Assembly: GCF_013415845.1 (NCBI RefSeq)
Contig: NZ_CP058907.1
Location: forward strand, 1,674,001 to 1,738,000
From: Rhodopseudomonas palustris
GTDB taxonomy: Bacteria > Pseudomonadota > Alphaproteobacteria > Rhizobiales > Xanthobacteraceae
Length of the DNA: 64,000 nucleotides
Direction of reading: 5' to 3'
In this document: positions 45,448 to 55,698 of the stretch, piece by piece
Layout: every line of letters begins with the position of its first letter
Position numbering within the stretch: position 1 is the first letter of the stretch
Program-made: the position numbers and the translations under genes
The notes under the pieces: generated by a model
Told to the model about the DNA's origin: nothing
What the model saw: the letters and a program-made list of their open reading frames with translations, nothing else
Database searches by the model: none

Positions 45448-48261
45448 ATGGACGATCTTCTTCGTGAGTTTTTGACGGAGACCTTCGAGAGCCTGGACAC
45501 GGTTGACAACCAGTTGGTCCGGTTTGAGCAGGAGCCGAACAACGCGAAGATATTGGACAATATTTTTCGTCTTGTTCACACCATCAAGGGAACGTGCGGG
45601 TTTCTAGGGTTGCCGCGGCTTGAAGCGCTTGCGCACGCGGCCGAGACCCTGATGGGCAAATTCCGGGACGGGATGCCGGTGACGGGGGAGGCGGTGACGC
45701 TGATCCTGACCACGATCGACCGGATCAAGGACATTCTGACCCAGCTGGAGGCGACCCAGGCCGAGCCCGAGGGCGAGGACGGCGACCTGATCGGGGAGCT
45801 GGAGCGGCTGTCGATGCGCTCGCCGGAGGAGATCGCGGCCGAACTCGGCGGCGCTGCGCCGGTGGAGGTTGCCGAAGTCGAAGCTCCTGCCGAAGCTGTT
45901 GTGGCCGAGGCGGCCGACGCCAATTCGACCGAAGGCACCCTGGTGGCGCAGACGCTGGAGCGTCCGCTGCGGCCGGGTGAAGTGTCGCTGGATGAGCTGG
46001 AGCGCGCCTTCCGCGAGACCGAGATCGAGATGGCCTCGCCGCCGCTGCAGCCGGCCGTGAGCGAAGCTCCGGCTGCTGTGGCCGAAGCCGCGCCGCCTGA
46101 ACCGAAGCTGGCCAAGCCCGCCAAACCGGCCGCCAAGCCGGCGGCGAAGAAGTCCGGCGGCGAAGGCGAGGGCGCAGCGGAAGGTGGGGCCGCTGGCGGC
46201 GTCGCCAACCAGTCGATCCGCGTCAATGTCGATACCCTCGAACACCTGATGACGATGGTGTCGGAGCTGGTGCTGACCCGCAACCAGCTGCTCGAGATCA
46301 GCCGCCGCCACGAGGACAACGAGTTCAAGGTGCCGCTGCAGCGGCTCTCCACCGTCACCGCCGAGCTGCAGGACGGGGTGATGAAGACCCGGATGCAGCC
46401 GATCGGCAACGCCTGGCAGAAGCTGCCGCGCATCGTCCGCGATCTGGCCGCCGAACTCGGCAAGCAGATCGAGCTGGAGATGCACGGTGCCGACACCGAG
46501 CTCGACCGCCAGGTGCTCGACCTGATCAAGGACCCGCTCACCCATATGGTGCGCAACTCCGCCGACCACGGGCTGGAGAAGCCCGAGGACCGGGCGCGCG
46601 CCGGCAAGCCCGAGCAGGGCACCATCCGCCTGTCCGCCTATCACGAGGGCGGCCACATCGTGATCTGCATCGCCGACAACGGCCGCGGGCTCGACACCGA
46701 ACGGATCAAGGCCAAGGCCTTGGCCAACGGGCTGGTCACCGAGGCCGAACTCGAGAAGATGACCGAGGCGCAGATCCACAAGTTCATCTTCGCGCCGGGC
46801 TTCTCGACCGCCGCCGCCGTCACCTCGGTGTCGGGCCGCGGCGTCGGCATGGACGTGGTGCGCACCAATATCGACCAGATCGGTGGCACCATCGAGGTGA
46901 AGTCGGTTGCCGGCGAAGGCTCGGCCATCACCATCAAGATCCCGCTGACCCTGGCGATCGTCTCGGCGCTGATCGTCGAAGCCGGCGGTGACCGCTTCGC
47001 GATCCCGCAGCTCGCGGTGGTCGAGCTGGTGCGGGCACGGGCCAACTCCGAGCACCGCATCGAGCGGATCAAGGATACGCCGGTCCTCAGACTGCGCGAC
47101 AAGCTGCTGCCACTGATCCATCTGAAGAAGCTGCTCGGCATCGACGAGGGCGCCAACAGCGAGCCGGAGAACGGCTTCATCGTGGTGACCCAGGTCGGCA
47201 GCCAGACCTTCGGCATCGTGGTCGACGGCGTGTTCCACACCGAAGAAATCGTCGTCAAGCCGATGTCGACCAAGCTGCGTCACATCGGAATGTTCTCGGG
47301 CAACACCATCCTGGGCGACGGCGCGGTGATCATGATCGTCGATCCGAACGGGATCGCGCAGGCGCTCGGCACCGCGGTGTCGGCGCAGCACGATATCTCC
47401 GACCAGGCGGCGGCGAGCCGCAACGCCTCGGCCGAACAGCTCACCTCGCTGCTGGTGTTCCGCGCCGGTTCGAGCCAGCCGAAGGCGGTGCCGCTGTCGC
47501 TGGTGACGCGCCTGGAAGAGATCGCCTCCGACAAGATCGAGATGTCGAACGGCCGCTACATGGTGCAGTACCGCGACCAGCTGATGCCCTTGGTGCTGAT
47601 GGAAGGCGTCGAGGTCGCCACCAGCGGCGTGCAGCCGATCCTGGTGTTCGCCGACGAGGACCGGTCGATGGGCCTTGTGGTCGACGAGATCGTCGACATC
47701 GTCGAGGAGCATCTGCACATCCAGGTCGGCTCCAGCCGCGAGGGCATTCTCGGCTCTGCGGTGATCAAGGGCCAGGCCACCGAGGTGATCGACGTCGCGC
47801 ACTTCCTCCCGATGGCGTTCTCCGACTGGCTGGCGCGCAAGGAGATGAAGCAGTCGCTGACCACCCGCTCGGTGCTACTGGTCGATGACAGTGCGTTCTT
47901 CCGCAACATGCTGGGTCCGGTGCTGAAGGCGGCGGGCTACAAGGTGCGGGTCGCGACCTCGGCGGTCGAGGGCCTGTCGGTGCTGCGCTCGGGTGCGCAG
48001 TTCGACGTGATCCTGACCGATATCGAGATGCCGGAGATGAACGGCTTCGAGTTCGCCGAAGCGATCCGCTCCGACACCAAGATGTCGAACCTGCCGGTGA
48101 TCGCGCTGAGTTCGCTGGTGTCGCCGGCGGCGATCGAGCGCGGCCGCCAGGCCGGTCTGACCGACTACATCGCCAAGTTCGATCGGCCCGGCCTGATCGC
48201 TGCGCTGAAGGAGCAGACCACGATGCATGCGACGCCCGAAGTGCTGGAGCAGGCGGCATGA
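45448..48261 (+). CDS. cheA: Hybrid chemotaxis histidine kinase CheA with extra CheW-like domain and C-terminal receiver
   Basis: 937 residues from the ATG at 45448 (MDDLLREFLTETFESL). Domains in order: Hpt with His44 (LVHTIKGTCGF); Ala/Pro-rich linker; dimerisation region (SIRVNVDTLEHLM); ATPase with NSADHGLE and GRGVGMDVV; a first CheW-like domain; a second CheW-like region (TSLLVFRAGSSQPKAVPLSL ... DEIVDIVEEHLHI); and a receiver from about 808 with phospho-Asp near 858 (ILTDIEMP). It phosphorylates CheY/CheB in response to receptors. It heads cheA-cheW-cheY-cheB-cheR and overlaps cheW by four bases. Confidence 0.95.
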   Translation: MDDLLREFLTETFESLDTVDNQLVRFEQEPNNAKILDNIFRLVHTIKGTCGFLGLPRLEALAHAAETLMGKFRDGMPVTGEAVTLILTTIDRIKDILTQLEATQAEPEGEDGDLIGELERLSMRSPEEIAAELGGAAPVEVAEVEAPAEAVVAEAADANSTEGTLVAQTLERPLRPGEVSLDELERAFRETEIEMASPPLQPAVSEAPAAVAEAAPPEPKLAKPAKPAAKPAAKKSGGEGEGAAEGGAAGGVANQSIRVNVDTLEHLMTMVSELVLTRNQLLEISRRHEDNEFKVPLQRLSTVTAELQDGVMKTRMQPIGNAWQKLPRIVRDLAAELGKQIELEMHGADTELDRQVLDLIKDPLTHMVRNSADHGLEKPEDRARAGKPEQGTIRLSAYHEGGHIVICIADNGRGLDTERIKAKALANGLVTEAELEKMTEAQIHKFIFAPGFSTAAAVTSVSGRGVGMDVVRTNIDQIGGTIEVKSVAGEGSAITIKIPLTLAIVSALIVEAGGDRFAIPQLAVVELVRARANSEHRIERIKDTPVLRLRDKLLPLIHLKKLLGIDEGANSEPENGFIVVTQVGSQTFGIVVDGVFHTEEIVVKPMSTKLRHIGMFSGNTILGDGAVIMIVDPNGIAQALGTAVSAQHDISDQAAASRNASAEQLTSLLVFRAGSSQPKAVPLSLVTRLEEIASDKIEMSNGRYMVQYRDQLMPLVLMEGVEVATSGVQPILVFADEDRSMGLVVDEIVDIVEEHLHIQVGSSREGILGSAVIKGQATEVIDVAHFLPMAFSDWLARKEMKQSLTTRSVLLVDDSAFFRNMLGPVLKAAGYKVRVATSAVEGLSVLRSGAQFDVILTDIEMPEMNGFEFAEAIRSDTKMSNLPVIALSSLVSPAAIERGRQAGLTDYIAKFDRPGLIAALKEQTTMHATPEVLEQAA

Positions 48262-48758
48262 GCGAGACCAGGAAGGACACCCCCGCGATGAGCCGCACCA
48301 TCGACGCGATCAGCGGCAACACCACCCAGTTCGCCACCGCGATGATCGGCGGGCAGCTATTCGGGCTGCCGATCAGCCGGGTGCAGGACGTGTTCATGCC
48401 GGAACGGCTGACCCGGGTGCCGCTGGCGCCGGATGACGTCGCCGGCGTTCTGAACCTGCGCGGCCGGATCGTCACCGCGATCGACATGCGGGCCCGTCTC
48501 GGGCTGCCGAAGAACCAGGACGGCAAGCCGCCGATGGCGATGGGCGTCGACCTGCGCGGCGAATCCTACGGCCTGCTGATCGACTCCATCGGCGAAGTGC
48601 TGACCCTGCCGGACGAGGGCCGCGAGACCAACCCGGTCAACCTCGACCCCCGCATGGCCTCCTTCGCCAACGGCGTCCACCGCCTCGACGGACAGCTCAT
48701 GGTCGTCCTCGACGTCGACAAAGTGCTCGAAATCGCAACTCAACGTATGGCTGCATAA
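48258..48758 (+). CDS. cheW: Chemotaxis coupling protein CheW
   Basis: 166 residues; its ATG overlaps the cheA stop (ATGA), so the two are coupled. A CheW fold runs throughout: GQLFGLPISRVQDVF, VLNLRGRIVTAIDMRARLGL and SYGLLIDSIGEVLTLP. It links CheA to chemoreceptors at the pole. An alternative ATG ten codons in (MSRTIDAISG) has no better ribosome-binding site. Confidence 0.95.
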   Translation: MSETRKDTPAMSRTIDAISGNTTQFATAMIGGQLFGLPISRVQDVFMPERLTRVPLAPDDVAGVLNLRGRIVTAIDMRARLGLPKNQDGKPPMAMGVDLRGESYGLLIDSIGEVLTLPDEGRETNPVNLDPRMASFANGVHRLDGQLMVVLDVDKVLEIATQRMAA

Positions 48759-48825
48759 CGTCTGGACTGATTGCGGCGCAATCGCAGGAACTGCCCATCC
48801 GGGCGTGAACTGATAGAGGCAGAAA

Positions 48826-49191
48826 ATGAAGACATGTCTGGTGGTCGACGACTCGAGCGTCATCCGGAAGGTCGCGCGGCGCATCCTCGAAGGTCTCGAC
48901 TTCGAGATCGTCGAAGCTGAAGACGGCGAGAAGGCGCTCGAAGCCTGTAAGCACGGGCTGCCCGACGCCGTTCTGCTCGATTGGAACATGCCGGTGATGG
49001 ATGGCTACGAGTTCCTGCGCAATCTGCGCCGGATGCCCGGCGGCGACGCGCCGAAGGTGGTGTTCTGCACCACCGAGAACGACGTCGCGCACATCGCGCG
49101 CGCGCTGCATGCCGGCGCCAACGAGTACATCATGAAGCCGTTCGACAAAGACATCGTCACGGCGAAGTTTCAGGAAGTCGGCCTGATCTGA
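48826..49191 (+). CDS. cheY: Chemotaxis response regulator CheY
   Basis: 121 residues, a single receiver domain. The acidic pair is in CLVVDDSSVIRKVA, the phospho-acceptor Asp in AVLLDWNMPVMDG, the Thr in VVFCTTEND, and the Lys in YIMKPFDKD. There is no output domain. It lies between cheW and cheB with short gaps, so in the same transcript. Phosphorylated CheY binds the flagellar switch. Confidence 0.94.
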   Translation: MKTCLVVDDSSVIRKVARRILEGLDFEIVEAEDGEKALEACKHGLPDAVLLDWNMPVMDGYEFLRNLRRMPGGDAPKVVFCTTENDVAHIARALHAGANEYIMKPFDKDIVTAKFQEVGLI

Positions 49192-49269
49192 CGGGGGTCG
49201 GACGGCCGGTTTTGGCGCCGCGGTGTGGGTCGCGGTGGGGAGTGGAAGTATGCGTTGCGTCGGTGTTCT

Positions 49270-50445
49270 ATGAGCGTAGCTTTGGCAGGTAGTCCCGCTA
49301 CGAATTCGGCGCAATACGAGCCGTTGCGCGTGATGATCGTCGACGACTCGGTCGTCATCCGCGGCTTAATCTCCAGATGGGTCGAGGCTGAGCCGGACAT
49401 GGTGGTGGCGGCCTCGCTGCGCACCGGGCTCGACGCCGTCAATCAGCTTGAACGGGTGAAGCCGGACGTTGCGGTGCTTGACATCGAAATGCCGGAACTC
49501 GACGGCATTTCGGCGTTGCCGCAGTTGCTCGCCAAGAAGCGCGACCTGGTCGTGATCATGGCGTCGACGCTGACCCGCCGCAACGCGGAGATCAGCTTCA
49601 AGGCGCTCTCGCTCGGCGCCGCCGATTACATTCCGAAGCCGGAAACCACTCGCGAGCCGCAGGCCGCCGACATCTTCAAGCACGATCTGCTGCAGAAGAT
49701 TCGTTCGCTCGGCGGCCGGGTTCGTCGCCGCGCCGTACCCGGAGTTGCTGCGCCGGCGATCGCGCGTGAACCGCATCCGGCGCCGCTGCCGCATCCCGCA
49801 GTGGCTACTCCGACCGTTGCCAGCCAAGCTGCGCTGGTGAAGCGCTCGTTCGGTCCGACCGCGCCGCGCGTTCTACTGATCGGCTCGTCGACCGGTGGGC
49901 CGCAGGCGCTGATGTCGATGGTGGCCGATATCGGTCCGGTGATCGATCGTTTTCCCGTGCTGATTACCCAGCACATGCCGCCGACCTTCACGACCATCCT
50001 GGCCGAGCACCTTGCGCGCGCCAGCCGGCGCCCGGCGCATGAAGGCATCGAAGGCGAAGCCATCAAGCCCGGTAACATCTATCTTGCCCCCGGCGGCAAG
50101 CACATGCGCGTCGCCAAGCAGGGCGGCAATCCGGTGATCGCGCTCGACGACGGCCCGCCGGTGAACTTCTGCAAGCCTGCGGTCGATCCGCTGTTTATGT
50201 CGGCGATCGAAGTCTGGCAGGGCGGCATTCTCGCCGTGGTGCTGACCGGCATGGGATCGGACGGCATGCGTGGCGGCAAGGACATCGTCGCCGCTGGCGG
50301 CAGCGTGATCGCCCAGGACGAAGCCTCCAGCGTGGTCTGGGGCATGCCAGGTGCGGTCGCCAATGCGGGCGTCTGCGCCGCGGTGCTGCCGCTCAATCAG
50401 ATCGGGCCCAAAGTGGTGCGCCTGTTCGCAGGAGACCGCTCGTGA
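49270..50445 (+). CDS. cheB: Chemotaxis glutamate methylesterase CheB
   Basis: 391 residues from the ATG at 49270. The receiver domain (1-140) has [12 protein letters not shown], phospho-Asp in [13 protein letters not shown], and KPET. A Pro/Ala-rich linker follows, then the methylesterase domain with catalytic Ser and His in [10 protein letters not shown] and [10 protein letters not shown], and Asp in [10 protein letters not shown]. It demethylates receptors in adaptation. Its TGA overlaps the GTG start of cheR. Confidence 0.95.
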   Translation: MSVALAGSPATNSAQYEPLRVMIVDDSVVIRGLISRWVEAEPDMVVAASLRTGLDAVNQLERVKPDVAVLDIEMPELDGISALPQLLAKKRDLVVIMASTLTRRNAEISFKALSLGAADYIPKPETTREPQAADIFKHDLLQKIRSLGGRVRRRAVPGVAAPAIAREPHPAPLPHPAVATPTVASQAALVKRSFGPTAPRVLLIGSSTGGPQALMSMVADIGPVIDRFPVLITQHMPPTFTTILAEHLARASRRPAHEGIEGEAIKPGNIYLAPGGKHMRVAKQGGNPVIALDDGPPVNFCKPAVDPLFMSAIEVWQGGILAVVLTGMGSDGMRGGKDIVAAGGSVIAQDEASSVVWGMPGAVANAGVCAAVLPLNQIGPKVVRLFAGDRS

Positions 50446-51320
50446 ACCCGTTGGATTACGACTTCCTCCGCAAGCTCCTGAAGGATCGCTCCGGCCTCGA
50501 TCTGTCGGCCGACAAACAATATTTGGTGGAGAGCCGATTGCTGCCCCTGGCGCGTCGGCTCAGCCTCGGCGGCATCGGCGACCTGGTGCAGAAGATGAAG
50601 GGGATGGGCGCGGAATCGCTGATCTCCGACGTCGTCGAGGCGATGACCACCAACGAGACGTTCTTCTTCCGCGACAAGGTGCCGTTCGATCACCTGCGCG
50701 AGGAGATGCTGCCGGCGCTGCTGCAGGCGCGCGCGGCGCGGCGATCGCTGCGGATCTGGTGCGCGGCGTCGTCGACCGGCCAGGAGCCGTATTCGATCGC
50801 GATGACGCTCAAGGAGCTGGGCCCGGCTGTGGCCGGCTGGCGGTTCGAGATCATCGCCACCGATCTGTCGCCGCAGGTGCTGGAGAAGTCCAAATCGGGC
50901 CTGTTCAGCCAGTTCGAAGTGCAGCGCGGTCTGCCGATCCAACTCCTGGTGAAGTACTTCAAGCAGGCCGGCGAGGTGTGGGAGCTCAGCCCCGAGATCC
51001 GCGCCATGGTGCAGCACCGTCAGCTCAACCTGCTGCACGACTTCTCGTCGCTCGGCACGTTCGACATCGTGTTCTGCCGCAACGTGCTGATTTATTTCGA
51101 TCAGACCACCAAGGTCGGCATTCTGGAGCGGATCGCCAAGCGGCTCGAGCCGGACGGCTATCTGACCCTCGGCGCCGCCGAGACCGTGGTTGGCCTGACC
51201 GATGCGTTCAAACCGCATAGTTCGCGCCGCGGCGTGTATCTGCCGAACCTGAAGTCGGCGCCGTCGATCGTCCCGGCGTTCCCCGCGACCACCGCCCTCA
51301 GCAGCCTGCGGGCCAGCTGA
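50442..51320 (+). CDS. cheR: Chemotaxis protein methyltransferase CheR
   Basis: 292 residues from a GTG at 50442 overlapping the cheB stop (GTGA). The N-terminal all-helical domain is followed by [18 protein letters not shown], the SAM site [17 protein letters not shown], and the later [18 protein letters not shown]. It methylates receptor glutamates. Last gene of the chemotaxis operon. After it come only a palindromic repeat and the displaced ctrA terminator. Confidence 0.95.
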   Translation: MNPLDYDFLRKLLKDRSGLDLSADKQYLVESRLLPLARRLSLGGIGDLVQKMKGMGAESLISDVVEAMTTNETFFFRDKVPFDHLREEMLPALLQARAARRSLRIWCAASSTGQEPYSIAMTLKELGPAVAGWRFEIIATDLSPQVLEKSKSGLFSQFEVQRGLPIQLLVKYFKQAGEVWELSPEIRAMVQHRQLNLLHDFSSLGTFDIVFCRNVLIYFDQTTKVGILERIAKRLEPDGYLTLGAAETVVGLTDAFKPHSSRRGVYLPNLKSAPSIVPAFPATTALSSLRAS

Positions 51321-51370
51321 GGCGCGGAAACGCTCGGGCTCTTCAACCGCATCATTGCCAAACACCCTTC

Positions 51371-51497
51371 GTCATTCCGAGGCGTGAGCATAGCTCGCGC
51401 CCCCGGGATCCGGAGGTTGTCGTGCAAGGCAGCAGCCAAGTAACCGCGTCACGCGTCACATTCCAGGCTCGCGCCGATCGGCGCGTACCGGAATGAC
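51371..51497. repeat. ATTCCGGG palindromic intergenic repeat, copy 5 (degenerate)
   Basis: GTCATTCCGAGGCGTGAGCA then GCGCCCCCGGGATCCGGAG, and CATTCCAGGCTCGCGCCGAT to GCGTACCGGAATGAC. It is more diverged than the other copies. It lies between the end of cheR and the left copy of the ctrA terminator. Confidence 0.7.
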
Positions 51498-51534
51498 TTG
51501 GGTGAGGGGGGGGGCGGCCAGAGCAGCATCCCAA

Positions 51535-51874
51535 AAAACAAAAACCCCGCCATTTGCGGCGGGGTCAAGGACCACTCGGAAGGAGAGCGCCGGGTGGCGC
51601 TCCTGGGTAAACTGGGTCAGGCCGGGATGCGGACGTCGTCCTCGGACGGCTCGCGGAGCACGTAACCACGGCCCCACACCGTCTCGATGAAGTTGCGGCC
51701 GTCGGACGCGTTGGCGAGCTTCTTGCGCAGCTTGCAAATGAAGACGTCGATGATTTTCAGTTCCGGCTCGTCCATGCCACCATAGAGGTGGTTCAGGAAC
51801 ATTTCCTTGGTCAGCGTGGTGCCCTTGCGCAGCGAGAGCAGCTCCAGCATCTGATATTCCTTGCCGGTCAGATG
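51535..51874. repeat. Left arm of 340-bp direct repeat (ctrA 3' end plus terminator)
   Basis: Aligns without gaps to 56661-57000 at a constant offset of 5126. I count 10 differences, at 51668, 51707, 51736, 51755, 51782, 51794, 51809, 51827, 51833 and 51842. All are within the ctrA coding part and silent. The first 133 bases, including the terminator, are identical. Together the arms bracket the large TIR-WD40-Roco gene and the IS3 element. Confidence 0.95.
51545..51564 (-). terminator. ctrA-type terminator, left copy
   Basis: Stem CCCCGCC/GGCGGGG with loop ATTTGC, followed on the minus strand by a T-rich run (TTTTTGTTTT). It is identical to the terminator at 56671-56690. Confidence 0.85.
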
Positions 51875-51889
51875 GATGTACTTTCCCAC
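51617..51889 (-). pseudogene. Headless ctrA fragment (DNA-binding domain only)
   Basis: 90 codons from a GTG at 51889. After five novel residues (MGKYI) it is identical in protein to the last 85 residues of CtrA ([20 protein letters not shown] onward to DVRIPA), that is, most of the OmpR-type winged helix without the receiver domain. The homology stops at 51874, 21 bases before the first possible start of the divergent large gene. It is either dead debris of an integration or a small DNA-binding-domain protein; no promoter or good ribosome-binding site is seen. Confidence 0.85.
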
Positions 51890-51948
51890 AAGTTGTGATC
51901 CCCCTAAATTTAATCCTAGGAAGCACCATAAGCCAACTGGTGAGTGCG

Positions 51949-54900
51949 ATGCAGTTGAAATTCATTAGCGACGATGAAATTGCTTTCGAGAGAGCTCAGC
52001 GAAGTATTGATGTCGAGTTCAAGTATGACGTTGTGATTTGTAGTGCCCCAAGCGATCGCGCACTAATTCGTCCGTTTGCGGAGTGGCTCCGCAAGGCGGG
52101 ACTGACTGTGTGGTTTGAGGATTGGATTCGCCAGACCGAAGAGCCAAACAGGGGTGAAATCGAATTTTCGTTAGAACACTCGCGTGTCATGGTCTTCTGT
52201 ATGACCGCGGATGCCTTTGGCGCCAATTGGCCTGATCTAGAAGAAAGAACGCTGCGATTTCGAGACCCGCTAAATAGGCGTCGCAGATTTGTACCGATTC
52301 TTCTCAGCTCCACGAGCGTCCCGCCGGCCCTTTCGCGGATTGAATGCATCGACGTATTGTCGGATGGACCTGATCTAGCCAAAGCGAAACTATTGGAAGT
52401 GTGTGCGGAGAGGACTACCTCTCTAAGGCATGATGACGCAAGATTCGTTTTGAAGAATTCAGCTCACCTAAACTACAAGTACAATGAAGTTAGGCACTGC
52501 TCTTTTAGTAAGGATGGAAAGTTCGCGTTGGTCGCAGGTACGCAGCGGATAATTCATCTATGGGACCTAGAGACACGGCGCTGCCTTAAGTCGCTAGCGG
52601 GCCATAGTGGTGATGTTGTGTTTGTCTGTTGGTCTCCAAATGAAGAGTTAGCAATTTCGGCATCGTATGATCATACGTTGCGTTTGTGGAATCCTCATAC
52701 GGGCGAAAATCTCTCGGTACTTAGTGGGCATGGAGCCCCCGTCTTGTGTGTCTCCTGGAGTCAAGATCAAAAAAAACTACTATCTGGGGCTACTGATGGG
52801 GGAATTCGAGTATGGGATTTGGTGAATTGTGAATGCGTCGGTTCTTTTGAAGTGCACGGAATTCAAATTATTAGTCTCGAGTGGAGCTCAAATCAAAATA
52901 TGGCATTGTTGGGCTGTTCGGATGGAACGGTGCGACTTTGGGATGTGCACGCTGGAAGAAACGTTCGTGTATTTGAAGGTCACACTAAGTCGGTACTTGG
53001 TGTCGCATGGAGCGTTGATCAAAGGACCGCGGTATCTTGCTCGGGAGATAGAACGATCCGTCTATGGAATATTGAGACGGGTGACTGTCTAAGGGTTCTC
53101 GAAGGGCATACGCAATACGTTTCTTGCATCGCGTTAAATGCTGAAGGGCAGCTGCTGTCTGGGTCCGACGACAGGACTGTGCGTCTCTGGGATATCGGCG
53201 GAGGGCGATGTGTCGAAACCTTTTCAGGACTCTGGGGTGTAGTAAGTGGACTGAGCTGGGGTTCGCAAAATCAAAGCATCAATTCAATTGATTCTGACGG
53301 AAGATTCCAGAGTTGGGATCTTTCAAGTTCGCAGAAAGTGTCGGTCTGGAGTGCCGCGATAGATGAGCAAGTCAAATACACAAATGCGAAAGTGCTTTTG
53401 GTTGGAGATACGAGTTCAGGTAAGACGGCGCTCGCCCATAGGCTCGCAACAGGGGAGTGGAGGCCGAGCGAAGCGTCAACAATTGGAGCTTGGTCAACGC
53501 AATGGAAGCTCGAGCACAACGATGTAGATTATCAAATCGAGAGAGAAGTATGGTTGTGGGACTTTGGTGGGCAGGCCGACCAACGTTTGATTCATCAAAT
53601 GTACATGGAGGATGCGGCGCTTGCCGTGCTTGTATTTGATGGCCAGAAAGAGAATCTCTTCGATGTCTTGGGGCAGTGGGATCGTGACATAGCAAAGGCG
53701 GGCGGAAAGAGTCTTTCAAAATTGCTAGTAGCTGGGCGCATCGATGCCGGTGGTTTGCGCGTTAGTCGACACCAACTGGGGGTGTTCGCAGAGGAGCGCG
53801 GATTTAGTGATCTGATAGAAACAAGTGCGAGACTGGGAACGGGCTGTGATCATCTCCGTGATGCGATCGTTCGTGGAATTAGGTGGGAAAGCATTCCCTG
53901 GCGTTCGTCGCCACTTCTATTCAAGAAACTCAAAGATGGAATTGTGAACATCAAGGATGAGGGGCGGATTCTAATTCGGCTCAATGAGCTCAGGGATTTA
54001 CTTGAGCTTAGATTCTTTGGTGAGATAGGGAAGTTTTCGCAGGAAGAGCTGCATGCAGTGGTTGGTCTGTTGGCCGGGCCGGGCATAGTGTGGGAATTGA
54101 AGTTTGGAGATTGGATATTGCTCCAGCCTGAGAGGATCAATGCTTATGCTCAGGCGGTCATTCAGGCGATGCGCAATGATAAGCAGGAGCTTGGTTGTGT
54201 GTTGGAGGAGGATATTCTTGCAGGGCGGCTCGACTATTTGGCTTCAATCGGGAGGGTTAGTGAGGATGATGAGCGCTATATACTTCTGTCTGTGCATCAG
54301 ACTCTGATTGAGCGCAGTTTGTGCTTCCGTCAACATACCGAAGACGGGCCTGTCTTGGTGTTTCCCAGTTATTTTAGAAGGCGTAAGCCGGAGCTAACTA
54401 GTCATCCTTCGATCTGGGTTAGCTATCGATTTGACGGATTTCTTGATGATGTATACTCCACTCTTGTCGTACGATTGCATCATACCGCGCCATATAAATT
54501 GGATCAGCTCTGGCATTATGCTGCTGATTTTAGGACGCTGACTGGCAAGCGGCTTGGAATTAAGCTTGTTCGTCTTAATGAGGGTCGTGGAGAGTTGCAA
54601 TTGTATTTTGAGAGCTCCGTTTCGCTCAACGAGACTATTATATTTTGTAAGTATGTACATGAGCATCTGCTGCAAAAAGCAGAAGATATATCGCGAATTC
54701 GCCACTACGTCTGTCCTCGTTGCCACTCTCCAGTTCGCGATTCCGAGGTTGCGATGAGAAAGCTTCAGGGGTGGAATTCGAGCGGAATGAAAGAGGTGGC
54801 GCCATCTATCATTTGTCAAGATTGCGAGAAACGGATTCTTCTTTGGGACGATATGGAGAAGTGCTTTGCAAGTGGGGAGAGCCAACAACGAGTTCATGAG

Positions 54901-55368
54901 CTTCAGGAGCAGTCGGCGAGGGGGCTCGATAGCGAGAGCAAGGAGCGTTTGCTCGTGGGCGAAGTAATTTCGCAAGTTGCGCTAGCTGGGCAGATCAGTA
55001 GAGAAATAAGTGTGTCTGATCATGGTATTGATTTAGAGATTGAATTTAAGACAGACGATGGTCTAGCGACAGGTCAAAAGGTGTATGTTCAACTTAAATC
55101 GGGTGATTCTCATCTTTCATTCAGAAAAAAGGATGGAGTTGAGATTTTCAAGATTCGAAAGGCTAGGCACGTTCAATACTGGCGAGAACAGTCGTCGCCT
55201 GTGTTGCTGATTATTCGGAAGTCTGACGGGCAAATTCGATGGATGGATGTTCGAGATTATCTCAGGAGAACGTCAGGGAACGTTCGGCACATAGAGTTTA
55301 GAGGTGAGCGTTTTGACGTGATGAGCATCCGGCGTTTACGTCAATCCGCGCTGAGCGGAGAGTTTTAG
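51949..55368 (+). CDS. TIR-WD40-Roco GTPase-COR-Zn-DUF4365 multidomain protein (candidate anti-phage STAND/NLR-like system)
   Basis: 1139 residues from the ATG at 51949; GTGs at 51895 and 51940 are in frame. Domains: TIR at about 24-135 ([12 protein letters not shown]; candidate catalytic Glu98 in NWPDLEE); seven WD40 repeats at about 173-460, each ending LWD/LWN/VWD/SWD; GTPase at about 479-650 with P-loop GDTSSGKT 486-493 and DFGGQ 538-542; COR-like region at about 652-910 ([27 protein letters not shown]); CPRC/CQDC at 922-925 and 956-959; DUF4365-like nuclease at about 997-1107 (GIDLEIEF with Asp1028, VQLKSG with Gln1048/Lys1050). GC is about 45% in one row counted. It is bracketed by ctrA repeats. 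Sensing by WD40, switching by Roco and killing by TIR NADase and/or nuclease are inferred. Confidence 0.88.
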   Translation: MQLKFISDDEIAFERAQRSIDVEFKYDVVICSAPSDRALIRPFAEWLRKAGLTVWFEDWIRQTEEPNRGEIEFSLEHSRVMVFCMTADAFGANWPDLEERTLRFRDPLNRRRRFVPILLSSTSVPPALSRIECIDVLSDGPDLAKAKLLEVCAERTTSLRHDDARFVLKNSAHLNYKYNEVRHCSFSKDGKFALVAGTQRIIHLWDLETRRCLKSLAGHSGDVVFVCWSPNEELAISASYDHTLRLWNPHTGENLSVLSGHGAPVLCVSWSQDQKKLLSGATDGGIRVWDLVNCECVGSFEVHGIQIISLEWSSNQNMALLGCSDGTVRLWDVHAGRNVRVFEGHTKSVLGVAWSVDQRTAVSCSGDRTIRLWNIETGDCLRVLEGHTQYVSCIALNAEGQLLSGSDDRTVRLWDIGGGRCVETFSGLWGVVSGLSWGSQNQSINSIDSDGRFQSWDLSSSQKVSVWSAAIDEQVKYTNAKVLLVGDTSSGKTALAHRLATGEWRPSEASTIGAWSTQWKLEHNDVDYQIEREVWLWDFGGQADQRLIHQMYMEDAALAVLVFDGQKENLFDVLGQWDRDIAKAGGKSLSKLLVAGRIDAGGLRVSRHQLGVFAEERGFSDLIETSARLGTGCDHLRDAIVRGIRWESIPWRSSPLLFKKLKDGIVNIKDEGRILIRLNELRDLLELRFFGEIGKFSQEELHAVVGLLAGPGIVWELKFGDWILLQPERINAYAQAVIQAMRNDKQELGCVLEEDILAGRLDYLASIGRVSEDDERYILLSVHQTLIERSLCFRQHTEDGPVLVFPSYFRRRKPELTSHPSIWVSYRFDGFLDDVYSTLVVRLHHTAPYKLDQLWHYAADFRTLTGKRLGIKLVRLNEGRGELQLYFESSVSLNETIIFCKYVHEHLLQKAEDISRIRHYVCPRCHSPVRDSEVAMRKLQGWNSSGMKEVAPSIICQDCEKRILLWDDMEKCFASGESQQRVHELQEQSARGLDSESKERLLVGEVISQVALAGQISREISVSDHGIDLEIEFKTDDGLATGQKVYVQLKSGDSHLSFRKKDGVEIFKIRKARHVQYWREQSSPVLLIIRKSDGQIRWMDVRDYLRRTSGNVRHIEFRGERFDVMSIRRLRQSALSGEF
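55365..55368. repeat. Left target-site duplication (TTAG) of the IS3-family element
   Basis: TTAG here is repeated at 56634-56637 directly after the right inverted repeat. Four-base duplications are usual for the IS407 group. The duplicated bases include the TAG stop of the large gene, so its reading frame is unharmed. Confidence 0.85.
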
Positions 55369-55431
55369 TGACCTTGCCCCTCGGGCTTAATCCAGTTTGA
55401 AGTTCGTTCTGGCCCTAACGAGGACCAGAGC

Positions 55432-55698
55432 ATGAAGCGCAGCCGCTTTTCGGAAGAGCAGATCATCGGGATTTTGAAGGAGCACGAGGCTGGCGTTTCG
55501 GTCGCCGATCTGTGCCGCAAGCACGGCGTCAGCGACGCCAGCATCTATAAGTGGAAGGCGAAGTTTGGCGGGATGGACGTCTCGGAGGCCAAGCGATTGA
55601 AGTCGCTGGAGGACGAGAACACCCGGCTGAAGCGGTTGCTGGCCGACGCCATGCTGGACAATGCAGCCCTGAAGGATCTTCTGGGAAAGAAGTGGTGA
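55432..55698 (+). CDS. IS3-family transposase OrfA
   Basis: 88 residues. [20 protein letters not shown] opens the helix-turn-helix ([21 protein letters not shown]), followed by a leucine-zipper-like stretch ([20 protein letters not shown]). OrfA recognises the element ends. Its TGA overlaps a GTG of orfB in the -1 frame, so OrfB may be made by coupling or as an OrfAB fusion through -1 frameshifting. Confidence 0.93.
   Translation: MKRSRFSEEQIIGILKEHEAGVSVADLCRKHGVSDASIYKWKAKFGGMDVSEAKRLKSLEDENTRLKRLLADAMLDNAALKDLLGKKW

Noticed and set aside
45604..47802. A 732-codon minus-strand open frame opposite cheA
   Set aside because: Low-complexity His/Asp/Arg-rich translation typical of a high-GC antisense frame; cheA motifs are unambiguous.
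51895..51948. GTG at 51895 as the start of the TIR-WD40-Roco protein
   Set aside because: It adds 18 residues with no family character and lies against the repeat junction; ATG at 51949 is preferred, though neither has a strong ribosome-binding site.
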